Shown here: piece by piece, positions 35,801-39,671 of the stretch
Position numbering within the stretch: the first letter of the stretch is position 1
Layout: every line of letters begins with the position of its first letter
NCBI GenBank assembly: GCA_030268105.1
Contig: BSDZ01000103.1
Coordinates: forward strand, 496,001 to 560,000
Source of the DNA: Volvox africanus
Lineage: Eukaryota; Chlorophyta; Chlorophyceae; Chlamydomonadales; Volvocaceae
DNA: 64,000 nucleotides
Direction of reading: 5' to 3'
The notes under the pieces: model-generated
The model's input: only the letters and a program-made list of their open reading frames with translations
What the model was told of the DNA's origin: nothing
Database searches by the model: none
Translations under genes and position numbers: made by a program

Positions 35801-36844
35801 ATATTGTGAAGTACAATTGCTTGGGCAAAAACACATGTACGGTCTCCATGTCCTCCCTGGAGGATCCGTGTTTCGGCACCTACAAGTGGATTAACATCAC
35901 TGTTTGCTGCTCGACGGGTATGTGGACAGGAGCGGTGTTTATTTGCTTGATGAGCTAGGATCATTAATAGAACATGCAACATCATGCACGTTTTTAGGGT
36001 TTTAGGGTTTTAGGGTTTATATGCAACATCATGCACGTTTTTAAGAACTGTGTGTCCAGCCGTGTGTTCAGGGACGCATCTTGGACGGCAGCAGTACACC
36101 TGACATCAAAATTATATTTGGGCTTTCATCTCAGTATGTTAATTGTTTCATTTGTGACATGTTGTGCAGGTACATATTTACAAGTTGCTGAGCTGGAAGT
36201 TTACGGCACACACGGTAGGACTGCATATACGTATGAACGGGTGTTACACTGTTGGCGACTTGCCCTGAAAGGACAAGCACCGGGGGCCCTGACCGGGCCG
36301 AAGCACAGCGCAGGGGTGAACACACGGCTTAGTCTGTTCGTCCTGCCGTGCACTCCTCCCCTCGCTCAGCCATCAAGTTGACACAAACCTGACGAGCCTC
36401 AAGCCTGGCTACCCAAAGGAACAGAGCCTCAGCCAACCCTACCAGATCCCAGACGAAGAGGGCAAGAAAGCACCCATACCTATCTAGAAGCAAGGAAACC
36501 CCGCCTCCTCCACCTCCACTGCCTCCCAAGCAAAAACCTGGTCATACCTCCCTAGACGTATGTATCTTTCTGTATTCATATCATTACCTTTTCTTGTTTC
36601 TAAATGTTGAATGCTTAATATGTACAAGCCACTTGATTTATAAGGCAAATCATGGTAGATCCGCAGGGACGGAAAGAAGTTACCCATTTTTGTGACACAA
36701 ATGTAAGCACCAGATTATGCAGGAACTCATTGTTAACACACTTGTTGCGCGTCCCTACTTGCAGCCAGGTCGCCATTGCCACTATCACCATCACCTATGC
36801 CTCCCAAGCCGAGCCCACCAAGGCGGCCGCCTAGCCCGCCGTGA
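1..36844 (+). CDS. Gene 1 (5' end outside window): multi-domain F-type lectin / proline-rich glycoprotein
   Basis: This entry is the span of a spliced gene. Proposed exons: 1-10, 4720-5127, 6248-6289, 6521-6649, 8839-9246, 13913-13951, 14217-14336, 16907-17314, 18324-18362, 18622-18741, 19596-20009, 23005-23043, 23303-23422, 23627-24034, 25043-25081, 25341-25460, 26315-26728, 29724-29762, 30022-30141, 30346-30753, 31762-31800, 32060-32179, 32385-32795, 33307-33348, 34380-34805, 35013-35432, 35624-35917, 36170-36214, 36765-36844. Lengths sum to 5721 nt, an exact multiple of three, and every junction has GT..AG with phase 1. The product has nine F-type-lectin-like domains separated by Ser-Pro-rich linkers, one SUEL domain and a short proline-rich tail. 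Likely extracellular (inferred from linker type and from the signal peptide of the neighbouring paralogue). The exon chain rests on reading splice sites and conserved modules by eye; individual exons could be skipped or wrong. Confidence 0.75.
1975..2893. repeat. ~98-bp MITE-like element interrupted by a larger element
   Basis: 1975-2013 starts GTTGTATCTCTG and 2840-2893 ends with CCCGTAGATACCCCAGGAT. Together they make one copy of the ~98-bp family found intact at 3712-3809, 46133-46231 and 61375-61472. The two halves are separated by a copy of the GGGGCCCC-ended element, which therefore inserted later. Confidence 0.55.
2014..2839 (+). mobile_element. GGGGCCCC-ended dispersed element, copy 1
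   Basis: Begins ACAAGTAGGGTGTCGGC and ends in GGGGCCCCGCCCAAAAA; about 0.8 kb. It carries no convincing protein, so it looks non-autonomous. A degenerate (ACAGAGAG)n tract precedes the right end near 2740-2770. Copy 2 lies inverted just downstream and copy 3 at 12708-13754. Its superfamily is not clear. Confidence 0.6.
2955..3604 (-). mobile_element. GGGGCCCC-ended dispersed element, copy 2 (inverted, internally deleted)
   Basis: Reverse complement of copy 1, running from TTTTTGGGCGGGGCCCC at 2955 to GACACCGTACTTGT at 3604. It lacks about 140 bp present in copies 1 and 3, between the segments flanking 3179-3186. Copies 1 and 2 form a large inverted repeat with a spacer of about 115 bp. Confidence 0.6.
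3712..3809. mobile_element. MITE-like element, 98 bp
   Basis: Starts TGTAGTATCCTGGGGTATCT and ends AACAGAGATACAAC. The ends are imperfect inverted repeats (GT.GTATC.CTG). Same family as 46133-46231 and 61375-61472. It has no coding capacity. Confidence 0.55.
4560..4640 (+). repeat. Short dispersed repeat, ~80 bp
   Basis: Contains GTGCAGAAGCACCCTG and ends CTCTCAACTACTACA. Related copies occur near 8455-8533, 22082-22143, 28801-28862, 44782-44846 and 61733-61807, with a degraded inverted copy near 4030-4100. Class unknown. Confidence 0.5.
4720..5127 (+). CDS. Gene 1 F-type lectin domain 1, main exon (F1)
   Basis: Acceptor CTGCTGCAG; the exon opens with Asn-Leu-Val-Leu-Gly-Lys, the usual start of F-type lectin/F5-8C-like jelly-roll domains. 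Next come AVDGNIS, the core RWLSIDLGARYDISRIVLW, a vicinal Cys pair in GSCCYY, EIRVG, and GRWITV near the end. The reading frame meets TGA just past donor GTGAGATC, so splicing to 6248 is required. The family usually binds fucose or related sugars; the canonical RxD sugar motif is not preserved here, so sugar specificity cannot be assigned. Confidence 0.85.
5128..6247 (+). other. Intron splitting lectin domain 1
   Basis: 1.1 kb. It contains a (CA)n microsatellite at about 5797-5822 and, near 6150-6200, a short copy of the dispersed segment with CATGGGCAA..CCCTG..GCTTCACGC. Confidence 0.6.
6248..6289 (+). CDS. Gene 1 lectin domain 1, terminal strand exon (F2)
   Basis: 42 nt; codes YLRTAEIEIYGKL, the conserved final strand of the lectin fold (general pattern LRVAEIEVYG). 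Acceptor ATCGCAG, donor GTAAGT, phase 1 on both sides. Confidence 0.8.
6521..6649 (+). CDS. Gene 1 proline-rich linker exon after domain 1
   Basis: 129 nt of (Ser-Pro-Pro)-type sequence ending PHPPGALGG, then donor GTGAGT. Acceptor GGTTCCAG. Such Ser/Pro runs are typical hydroxyproline-glycosylation targets in green algae; here they act as rigid spacers between lectin domains (inference). Confidence 0.75.
6650..8838 (+). other. Intron of gene 1 with minisatellite and dispersed repeats
   Basis: 2.2 kb. Holds GCCGGA..AAGGCGGGGCCCCC repeat fragments near 6985-7075, a C-rich minisatellite (7160-7315) and a short dispersed repeat near 8455-8533. The rest is unrecognised. Confidence 0.5.
7160..7315 (-). 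repeat. Minisatellite of GTCCCCC-type units (G-rich on the minus strand)
   Basis: Imperfect units of 7-14 bp based on CCCCGTCCC or CCCCATC. The flank at 7316-7480 resembles, in reverse, the flank of the same minisatellite at 21585-21660, so both are parts of one dispersed element. Confidence 0.65.
8839..9246 (+). CDS. Gene 1 F-type lectin domain 2, main exon (F1)
   Basis: 408 nt, 136 residues. Very close to the exon at 4720-5127: same start NLALGKTAYSSG, same GSCCYY cysteine pair, same end in YYYD then GTGAGATC. Differences include Asn-Ile in place of Asn-Thr before LVWTPN. Acceptor CTGCTGCAG. Confidence 0.85.
11465..12150. repeat. 16-bp minisatellite array, about 0.7 kb
   Basis: Degenerate tandem units of about 16 bp with consensus near CGCACGATAGCGGTAC, many with the palindrome GGTACC. 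The array is broken twice by a related ~50-bp segment containing GGTAAACCCTAAG (11862-11915 and 12000-12050), so it shows a higher-order pattern. The ORFs crossing it are repeat artefacts. Confidence 0.8.
12708..13754 (+). mobile_element. GGGGCCCC-ended dispersed element, copy 3, split by an LTR
   Basis: Starts ACAAGTAGGGTGTCGGC and ends GGGGCCCCGCCCAAAAA, as copy 1 does. About 0.4 kb of foreign DNA (12784-13190) interrupts it between GGTTACTTC and the resumed TAACTTCACAATGAAA. Confidence 0.65.
12784..13190 (+). mobile_element. Solo-LTR-like Copia-family sequence nested in another element
   Basis: Starts TGTTATGAAATGG and ends near GATAGTCTACG. Read on the plus strand it aligns by eye with the reverse complement of the 241-bp LTRs at 16434-16674 and 59884-60124 (shared CTAGCAACAATC, ATGTAACTTATACTTTCTCGTAAT). 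It carries about 165 bp of extra sequence near its right end. Confidence 0.55.
13913..13951 (+). CDS. Gene 1 lectin domain 2, terminal strand exon (F2)
   Basis: 39 nt coding LRIAEIEVYGRL between acceptor ATGTCGCAG and donor GTAAGT. Confidence 0.8.
14217..14336 (+). CDS. Gene 1 proline-rich linker exon after domain 2
   Basis: 120 nt, PPWPPSPPSLPSPSP... ending PPGAFGG then GTGAGT. Same length as the next five linkers. Acceptor GGTTCCAG. Confidence 0.75.
14700..14800. repeat. 12-bp tandem repeat AGATATTAGCCT
   Basis: About seven imperfect units (AGATATTAGCCT, CATATTAGCCTA, AGTATTACCCT and others), followed by TACCCCAGGATATTACAC, which resembles the end of the MITE-like family. Confidence 0.7.
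16434..16674 (-). mobile_element. Copia-type LTR, 241 bp
   Basis: On the minus strand it starts TGTTATCAAATGATG and ends GGTAGTCTACA, with TG..CA termini, and is preceded by a purine-rich tract (CGAGGGGCCG) as expected at a 3' LTR boundary. Exactly the same length as the LTR at 59884-60124. Confidence 0.65.
16675..16860 (-). pseudogene. Remnant of Copia pol 3' end (RNase H C-terminus)
   Basis: Minus-strand reading gives DMVADVLTKALGEIRFKNC then a premature stop. The segment VADVLTK is the conserved C-terminal motif of Ty1/Copia polyproteins. The better copy is at 60237-60320. The fragment ends within a few bases of the left edge of the 6.72-kb tandem duplication. Confidence 0.55.
16907..17314 (+). 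CDS. Gene 1 F-type lectin domain 3, main exon (type A)
   Basis: 408 nt, acceptor CTGATGCAG. Type-A features: NITTIAS, GSCCYYN, EIRVGLYS, SQDDANN. Donor GTGAGATT. Duplicated at 23627 and 30346. Confidence 0.85.
17315..18323 (+). other. Intron splitting a type-A lectin domain (copies at 24035-25042 and 30754-31761)
   Basis: About 1.0 kb with a C10 run after the donor and a dispersed repeat near 18050-18170 (GTGTTACAACGTGGGCGGC). The 130-residue minus-strand ORF over 17797-18189 shows no recognisable domain. Confidence 0.55.
18324..18362 (+). CDS. Gene 1 lectin domain 3, terminal strand exon
   Basis: 39 nt, LRIAEIEVYGKL; acceptor ATGTCGCAG, donor GTAAGT. Confidence 0.8.
18622..18741 (+). CDS. 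Gene 1 proline-rich linker exon after domain 3
   Basis: 120 nt; PPWPPSPPLPPAPSPSPPPP then TPRPPPHPPGAFGG; donor GTGAGT. Followed by type-B intron sequence (GTGAGTGTTAGG). Confidence 0.75.
18888..18940 (+). repeat. Short (GGGGGAC)n minisatellite
   Basis: About seven units of GGGACGG/GGGGGAC in the intron before domain 4; repeated at 25607-25659. G-rich on the coding strand. Confidence 0.7.
19596..20009 (+). CDS. Gene 1 F-type lectin domain 4, main exon (type B)
   Basis: 414 nt, acceptor CTGCTGCAG. Type-B features: NISTIAS, IILWTDD, GSCCYNELLS, SQDEVTS, and a two-residue insertion near the end (KGATIPYYYG). Donor GTGAGATT. Confidence 0.85.
21668..21945 (+). repeat. G-rich (GGGGGAC)n minisatellite, ~280 bp
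   Basis: Units of GGGGGACG, perfect near 21765-21805 and degenerate elsewhere. Copied at 28387-28664. Long proline-rich ORFs on the minus strand here are repeat artefacts. Confidence 0.8.
22712..22850 (-). mobile_element. Truncated Copia-type LTR fragment (copy at 29431-29569)
   Basis: Starts TGTAGAATATCAGACAT and aligns by eye with the left 140 bp of the LTR at 59884-60124 (shared CGTTGTCACGAGAAAGTA, CCGAAGTTGGC). Confidence 0.5.
23005..23043 (+). CDS. Gene 1 lectin domain 4, terminal strand exon
   Basis: 39 nt, LRIAEIEVYGKL, same nucleotide sequence as 18324-18362. Confidence 0.8.
23303..23422 (+). CDS. Gene 1 proline-rich linker exon after domain 4
   Basis: 120 nt; differs from 18622-18741 by Ser-Ser-Ser in place of Ser-Pro-Ser (AAGTTCTTCC). 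Followed by type-A intron sequence (GTGAGTTCCAG). Confidence 0.75.
23627..24034 (+). CDS. Gene 1 F-type lectin domain 5, main exon (type A)
   Basis: Copy of 16907-17314 in unit 2; same protein, with a silent A-to-G change at 23688. Confidence 0.85.
25043..25081 (+). CDS. Gene 1 lectin domain 5, terminal strand exon
   Basis: Unit-2 copy of 18324-18362. Confidence 0.8.
25341..25460 (+). CDS. Gene 1 proline-rich linker exon after domain 5
   Basis: Unit-2 copy of 18622-18741. Confidence 0.75.
26315..26728 (+). CDS. Gene 1 F-type lectin domain 6, main exon (type B)
   Basis: Unit-2 copy of 19596-20009; identical protein. Confidence 0.85.
28387..28664 (+). repeat. G-rich (GGGGGAC)n minisatellite, unit-2 copy
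   Basis: Copy of 21668-21945 at +6719. I saw no length difference, which is notable for a repeat class that normally changes length quickly. Confidence 0.8.
29724..29762 (+). CDS. Gene 1 lectin domain 6, terminal strand exon
   Basis: Unit-2 copy of 23005-23043. Confidence 0.8.
30022..30141 (+). CDS. Gene 1 proline-rich linker exon after domain 6
   Basis: Unit-2 copy of 23303-23422, including its Ser-Ser-Ser variant. Confidence 0.75.
30346..30753 (+). CDS. Gene 1 F-type lectin domain 7, main exon (type A)
   Basis: Third copy of the type-A exon; same protein as 23627-24034. Confidence 0.85.
31762..31800 (+). CDS. Gene 1 lectin domain 7, terminal strand exon
   Basis: Third copy of 18324-18362. 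Confidence 0.8.
32060..32179 (+). CDS. Gene 1 proline-rich linker exon after domain 7 (recombinant junction)
   Basis: Coding sequence and upstream flank match linkers 18622 and 25341 (GCGCATATG flank, AAGTCCTTCC). The sequence after donor GTGAGTTCCAG matches that after linkers 23303 and 30022. The switch lies inside this exon. Confidence 0.75.
32385..32795 (+). CDS. Gene 1 F-type lectin domain 8, main exon (A/B mosaic)
   Basis: 411 nt. The 5' part is type A (NITTIAS, RIVLWNDD) and the middle is type B (CYNELLS, GPYS, SQDEVTS). The end is unique: KGAPYNFMI then donor GTGAGG. Acceptor CTGCTGCAG. Confidence 0.85.
33307..33348 (+). CDS. Gene 1 lectin domain 8, terminal strand exon
   Basis: 42 nt, LLRIAEVEVYGTK; acceptor CTTGCAG, donor GTGAGC. 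More like the gene-2 F2 exon at 53867 than the other gene-1 copies. Confidence 0.8.
33349..34379 (+). other. Intron before the long proline-rich exon of gene 1
   Basis: Contains a CATGGGCA-type dispersed segment near 33400-33490, a (GAAT)n microsatellite at 33803-33832 and a CAAGGAATCCATCACCAACTC fragment near 34165. Confidence 0.5.
34380..34805 (+). CDS. Gene 1 long proline-rich exon (142 residues)
   Basis: 426 nt of Pro/Ser/Arg-rich sequence (PPRPPRPL, PSPRPSPPSPP) ending SPLPPGTG, acceptor TTTGCAG, donor GTATAT. Three times longer than the other gene-1 linkers and richer in Arg. It is the counterpart of 55149-55628 in gene 2. Confidence 0.8.
35013..35432 (+). CDS. Gene 1 F-type lectin domain 9, main exon (SUEL-associated, no Cys pair)
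   Basis: 420 nt starting NIALFKPAYPANSNFW, with AVDGNYS, YRWLSVDLGAIWDISRFVIVKRQ, DEVRVGYRNIS and GRWITVEGQLNK. Where other copies have a vicinal Cys pair this one has Tyr-Tyr (KRQNYYST). Acceptor TTTGCAG; donor GTGCGT after AAT AAA T. Confidence 0.85.
35624..35917 (+). CDS. Gene 1 SUEL / rhamnose-binding-lectin domain exon
   Basis: 294 nt (98 residues), acceptor GTGAAG, donor GTATGT, phase 1-1. It shows the family signatures: Cys-Gly near the start, ALYGRSDNTTC (YGR motif), spaced Cys residues, YNCLGKNTC, and DPCFGTYKW (DPC motif). Nine Cys are visible. The family (Gal_Lectin, as in sea urchin egg lectin and fish egg lectins) binds rhamnose or galactose. The exon lies between the two exons of lectin domain 9, so the SUEL fold would be inserted before the final strand unless the exon is skipped. 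Confidence 0.85.
35974..36043 (+). repeat. Interstitial telomere-type repeat flanked by a 23-bp direct repeat
   Basis: 35974-35996 and 36021-36043 are identical 23-mers beginning ATGCAACATCATGC. Between them lie three TTTTAGGG units. The paralogous intron at about 56685-56715 has a single diverged version and no telomeric DNA. Confidence 0.85.
36170..36214 (+). CDS. Gene 1 lectin domain 9, terminal strand exon
   Basis: 45 nt, TYLQVAELEVYGTH; acceptor GTGCAG, donor GTAGGA. It restores frame after either the SUEL exon or, if that exon is skipped, the exon ending at 35432. Confidence 0.8.
36215..36764 (+). other. Last intron of gene 1
   Basis: Contains a dispersed repeat (36241-36350, GTGTTACACTGTTGGCGAC) also seen near 50538-50632 and 63268-63375. 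A proline-coding stretch near 36495-36530 is not flanked by convincing splice sites. Confidence 0.5.
36765..36844 (+). CDS. Gene 1 terminal proline-rich exon with stop codon
   Basis: Acceptor TACTTGCAG; codes RSPLPLSPSPMPPKPSPPRR then PPSPP and TGA at 36842-36844. This phase-1 frame is the proline-rich one. A second AG four bases downstream would give a His-rich frame and is less likely. A GTGAGG overlapping the stop resembles a donor but has the wrong phase for the next module. The signal peptide of gene 2 downstream supports a gene end here. Confidence 0.6.
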
Positions 36845-39373
36845 GGGTAGTTTGAACATACAGATAGGACTCAGGGCTTTGAACGGTGTTATGCAGGAAG
36901 CTAACTGCCAATATAAGAGGGGCCGTCAAACATAGCAGGAATCTCAACCACACAGCCATGAAGAGGGTTCATTCGGAAATATCGAGATGAGCTTTTAGGC
37001 AGGTTCAGCAAGATGAGTTAATGTCCAGGAGGTCAGGGGTTTCGGCTAGATGTGTGTTTGGGTCGCTATGCATACCAAGATGTGGCTCTGTTACAGTCGA
37101 ATACGTACGGCTGGAGTTCCCCCATATGAAGGCTTTGTAAATGTACGGTTTGAAGACTGCAACATGAAGCCAGTGTGAGCTTCATGGTTGCCATGTTGAT
37201 TTTGCCTTACATACATGAATGTGCACCACAACGAACTGTTACACTGTGTAAAAAGTTGCCAGCGGGCAATTAGCAGCCATAGGCGCAATGACCATCATAC
37301 ATATATAGCCGTAAACGGCTTTGCCCTACCTGCTTGGCACACTTACAACTGCTTTGTTAATCCAACAGTGCTGCCCTTTACTACTGTCGACTGGCGAAAC
37401 TCCCCAAGATAACCAAAGTCTGCATGCCGAAGGCTGCCGGCGGCAGGATAACGAAGATGGCAACGGACCTTGCTGTAACAGAGGCTGCGCCTAGCTGGTA
37501 GGTGTAGCTATATTGGCGAGCTCCGAGTAATTGTGCCGTAGGGCACGTGGTGCAAGGGTGACTCCTCGTAGTTTACATTATAGTAAGCTATTACAATGGA
37601 AGAGGAAGTGTCTGCCTCAACTTTTCAGGCGCGTTAAATAGCGCTGTCTGGCTCGTAAGGGGGCCTTACGTCTATTCAAAACTGGCGCGCATTCTACAAC
37701 TGACACCGTTGTACGAATGCTCGCATGCAAGTAGTTCCATGCGACTTGTTCAGATTCTATGCGTTAGATCTATTGTAATTAGGTTGTTTGTCACCAAAAG
37801 GTCATAGTCCAACAACTCAGTTTCGCTCTAGATGGCGCTTCTGCGCCGTTCGCGCTGTTACACTTGCACTGATGCAGAAGAGCTAACAAGACACAGGTCT
37901 CGAACAGCGTGTGAGTGCTTTTGAACGTAAAAAGCAGGCAGAATGTCCGAGGTGTAGAGAGCGCAAACGAAACGCTCGTCAGTGCAGCTGACCAAACCCC
38001 GCCAAGTCCCTAACGTCAGCTATGCTCCTTCGGGACTCATCGTCAGAAATGTCCGAAGCCTCGCTGTCTCAGACTCCTGCCAAACTCCTAACTTTAGGGT
38101 GTTGCCGTAGCATTCCACGCATTTGAGCGGCGGCGAGCGACTGTAAGATTTGCTAATACGAGGATGTACGACAACCTTAATTTCGGGTATATGCATGCGG
38201 ACACAATATTATATACTCACACTTCTTATGGATGCGAAAAGGTACATTAGTGGCACATCTACAATCTATAACTATACATATCGCCGTGATCATGATGCCT
38301 GTCTATATAATTTACGAACTAATTCCTACATCAGATATCTCTACCGCTTGCGAGCAAGGTAGCTGGCGAGCACAACTGGGGGATGTATAATTACTAAGGT
38401 GTTATGCGCTATACAATTATTTGGCGCCTGCGAAGCCCCAGCTTTAAAACTGATTTGCGTGTCAAGTTAAGGCAGCTCAAATATAACCTTCAAATTGCAG
38501 TTAAACCTCCTATGGTGGGCCAAAAAAATGTAGTAACCGATTCGCCTCATCATAACGTTGCCCGTCGATCGTCTATCTGGAACCGAACTAAATGAACTAA
38601 CGTTGCAAGGGCTGTGACCAACTGTCATCTTAACGCTCCTAAGCATTTCTGAAACCGGGATTAGAATGTGATGTTATGCCTTATGGGAATGAATTCAAGT
38701 GTTTCAATGGGTCGACTTTTACCGTCCATGCATTTGTAAAGGCCGGCATTTATCTATGCGCTTCCCTTTAAATCCATAAATGTCTTTAATGTGTTTATGT
38801 ATCATTGGATATCGTTATCCTTGTTCAAGCTTAAGCTGTTGTACCACCAGTGCGGGCATTAAAAGACATTCTGCAATCTTAAGAATATAAATGACTGTCA
38901 TTCAAGATTCCTAGATTTATTTAAAACGTGATGTGGTTTGGCAACCTTCTTGCCTGGGGCAAGCCAGGGGCTGTACGATGCGAGCAAGTAGGCTGATTGA
39001 ACACCTAGACCTTAAGGCAGGACATTTAATGAAGATATACATATATCATTTTAACCAACGCTGAAAAATGTATAACTGTCACGTAAGCTCAAGCAAACAA
39101 GTATACATGGGATAACCTCATCATTTCTGCATCCCTGAATTCATATACATTATAAATTACTTTTGCCGAATATCGCTCATTATTATTACTTCAATAGACA
39201 ACTTAATACTTAAGAAACAGAGCGTAAGTTTGAATTCCTGTTGCTAAGTTAACCACCCTGTACGGACAGAACCTAAAGAGTTGTTAAACCAACAAGTAAC
39301 TGTGTACTTCGCGTAGCAAGGTATTTTGTGTAAGTAAAAAGGAAATTCCAGCATCCAGTGAAAGAGCGAAGGA
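36845..39373. other. Intergenic region between genes 1 and 2
   Basis: About 2.5 kb with 3' flank of gene 1 and promoter region of gene 2. A TGTAA motif at 37136-37140, the algal-type polyadenylation signal, is a candidate end for gene 1. No clear TATA box was found. A frame near 37895-37970 with Cys-Pro-Arg-Cys and basic residues may be a transposon scrap. No gene is supported. Confidence 0.5.
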
Positions 39374-39671
39374 ATGGCGTCCCAGGGGTGCCTGGGATTG
39401 CTACTCCTGTTGTGCTTCAGCATAATTGTCAAATCAGAAGCTATAGATCTTTCACATTATATCATATCGCGTTTCCTGGGTTCTGGAGCCCTGGAGTCTC
39501 CCAAGCGAGACTCGTCCTGCGATACCTCACCGGCTCGCTCTCTAGTCTGTCAATTTGAGTCTACACTTTTTCGACTTCTTCCATTATCTCAGGGAGCATT
39601 GCTGGAAGTGGCCAATATCGTCAGGTCGTACCCGGCTGCGGCTGACTGGTTCTTCTCTCGGTGGAAAGATG
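39374..39671 (+). CDS. Gene 2 exon 1: signal peptide and start of N-terminal region
   Basis: ATG in good context (GAAGGAATGGCG). Residues 1-22 are a classical signal peptide (short N-region, LGLLLLLCFSIIV core, likely cleavage after SEA). Then follow a Cys pair in SSCDTSPARSLVC and amphipathic helical sequence to WFFSRWKD. Donor GTAAGT after one base (phase 1). No upstream in-frame extension looks better. No family recognised. Confidence 0.7.

Noticed and set aside
36769..36935. Alternative last exon of gene 1 with a His-rich frame (GRHCHYHHH)
   Set aside because: Requires the AG four bases downstream and loses the proline-rich frame seen in every other linker.
38150..38595. Short ORFs between the two genes
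   Set aside because: No domain, no good start context and no splice partner; the region is best called intergenic.
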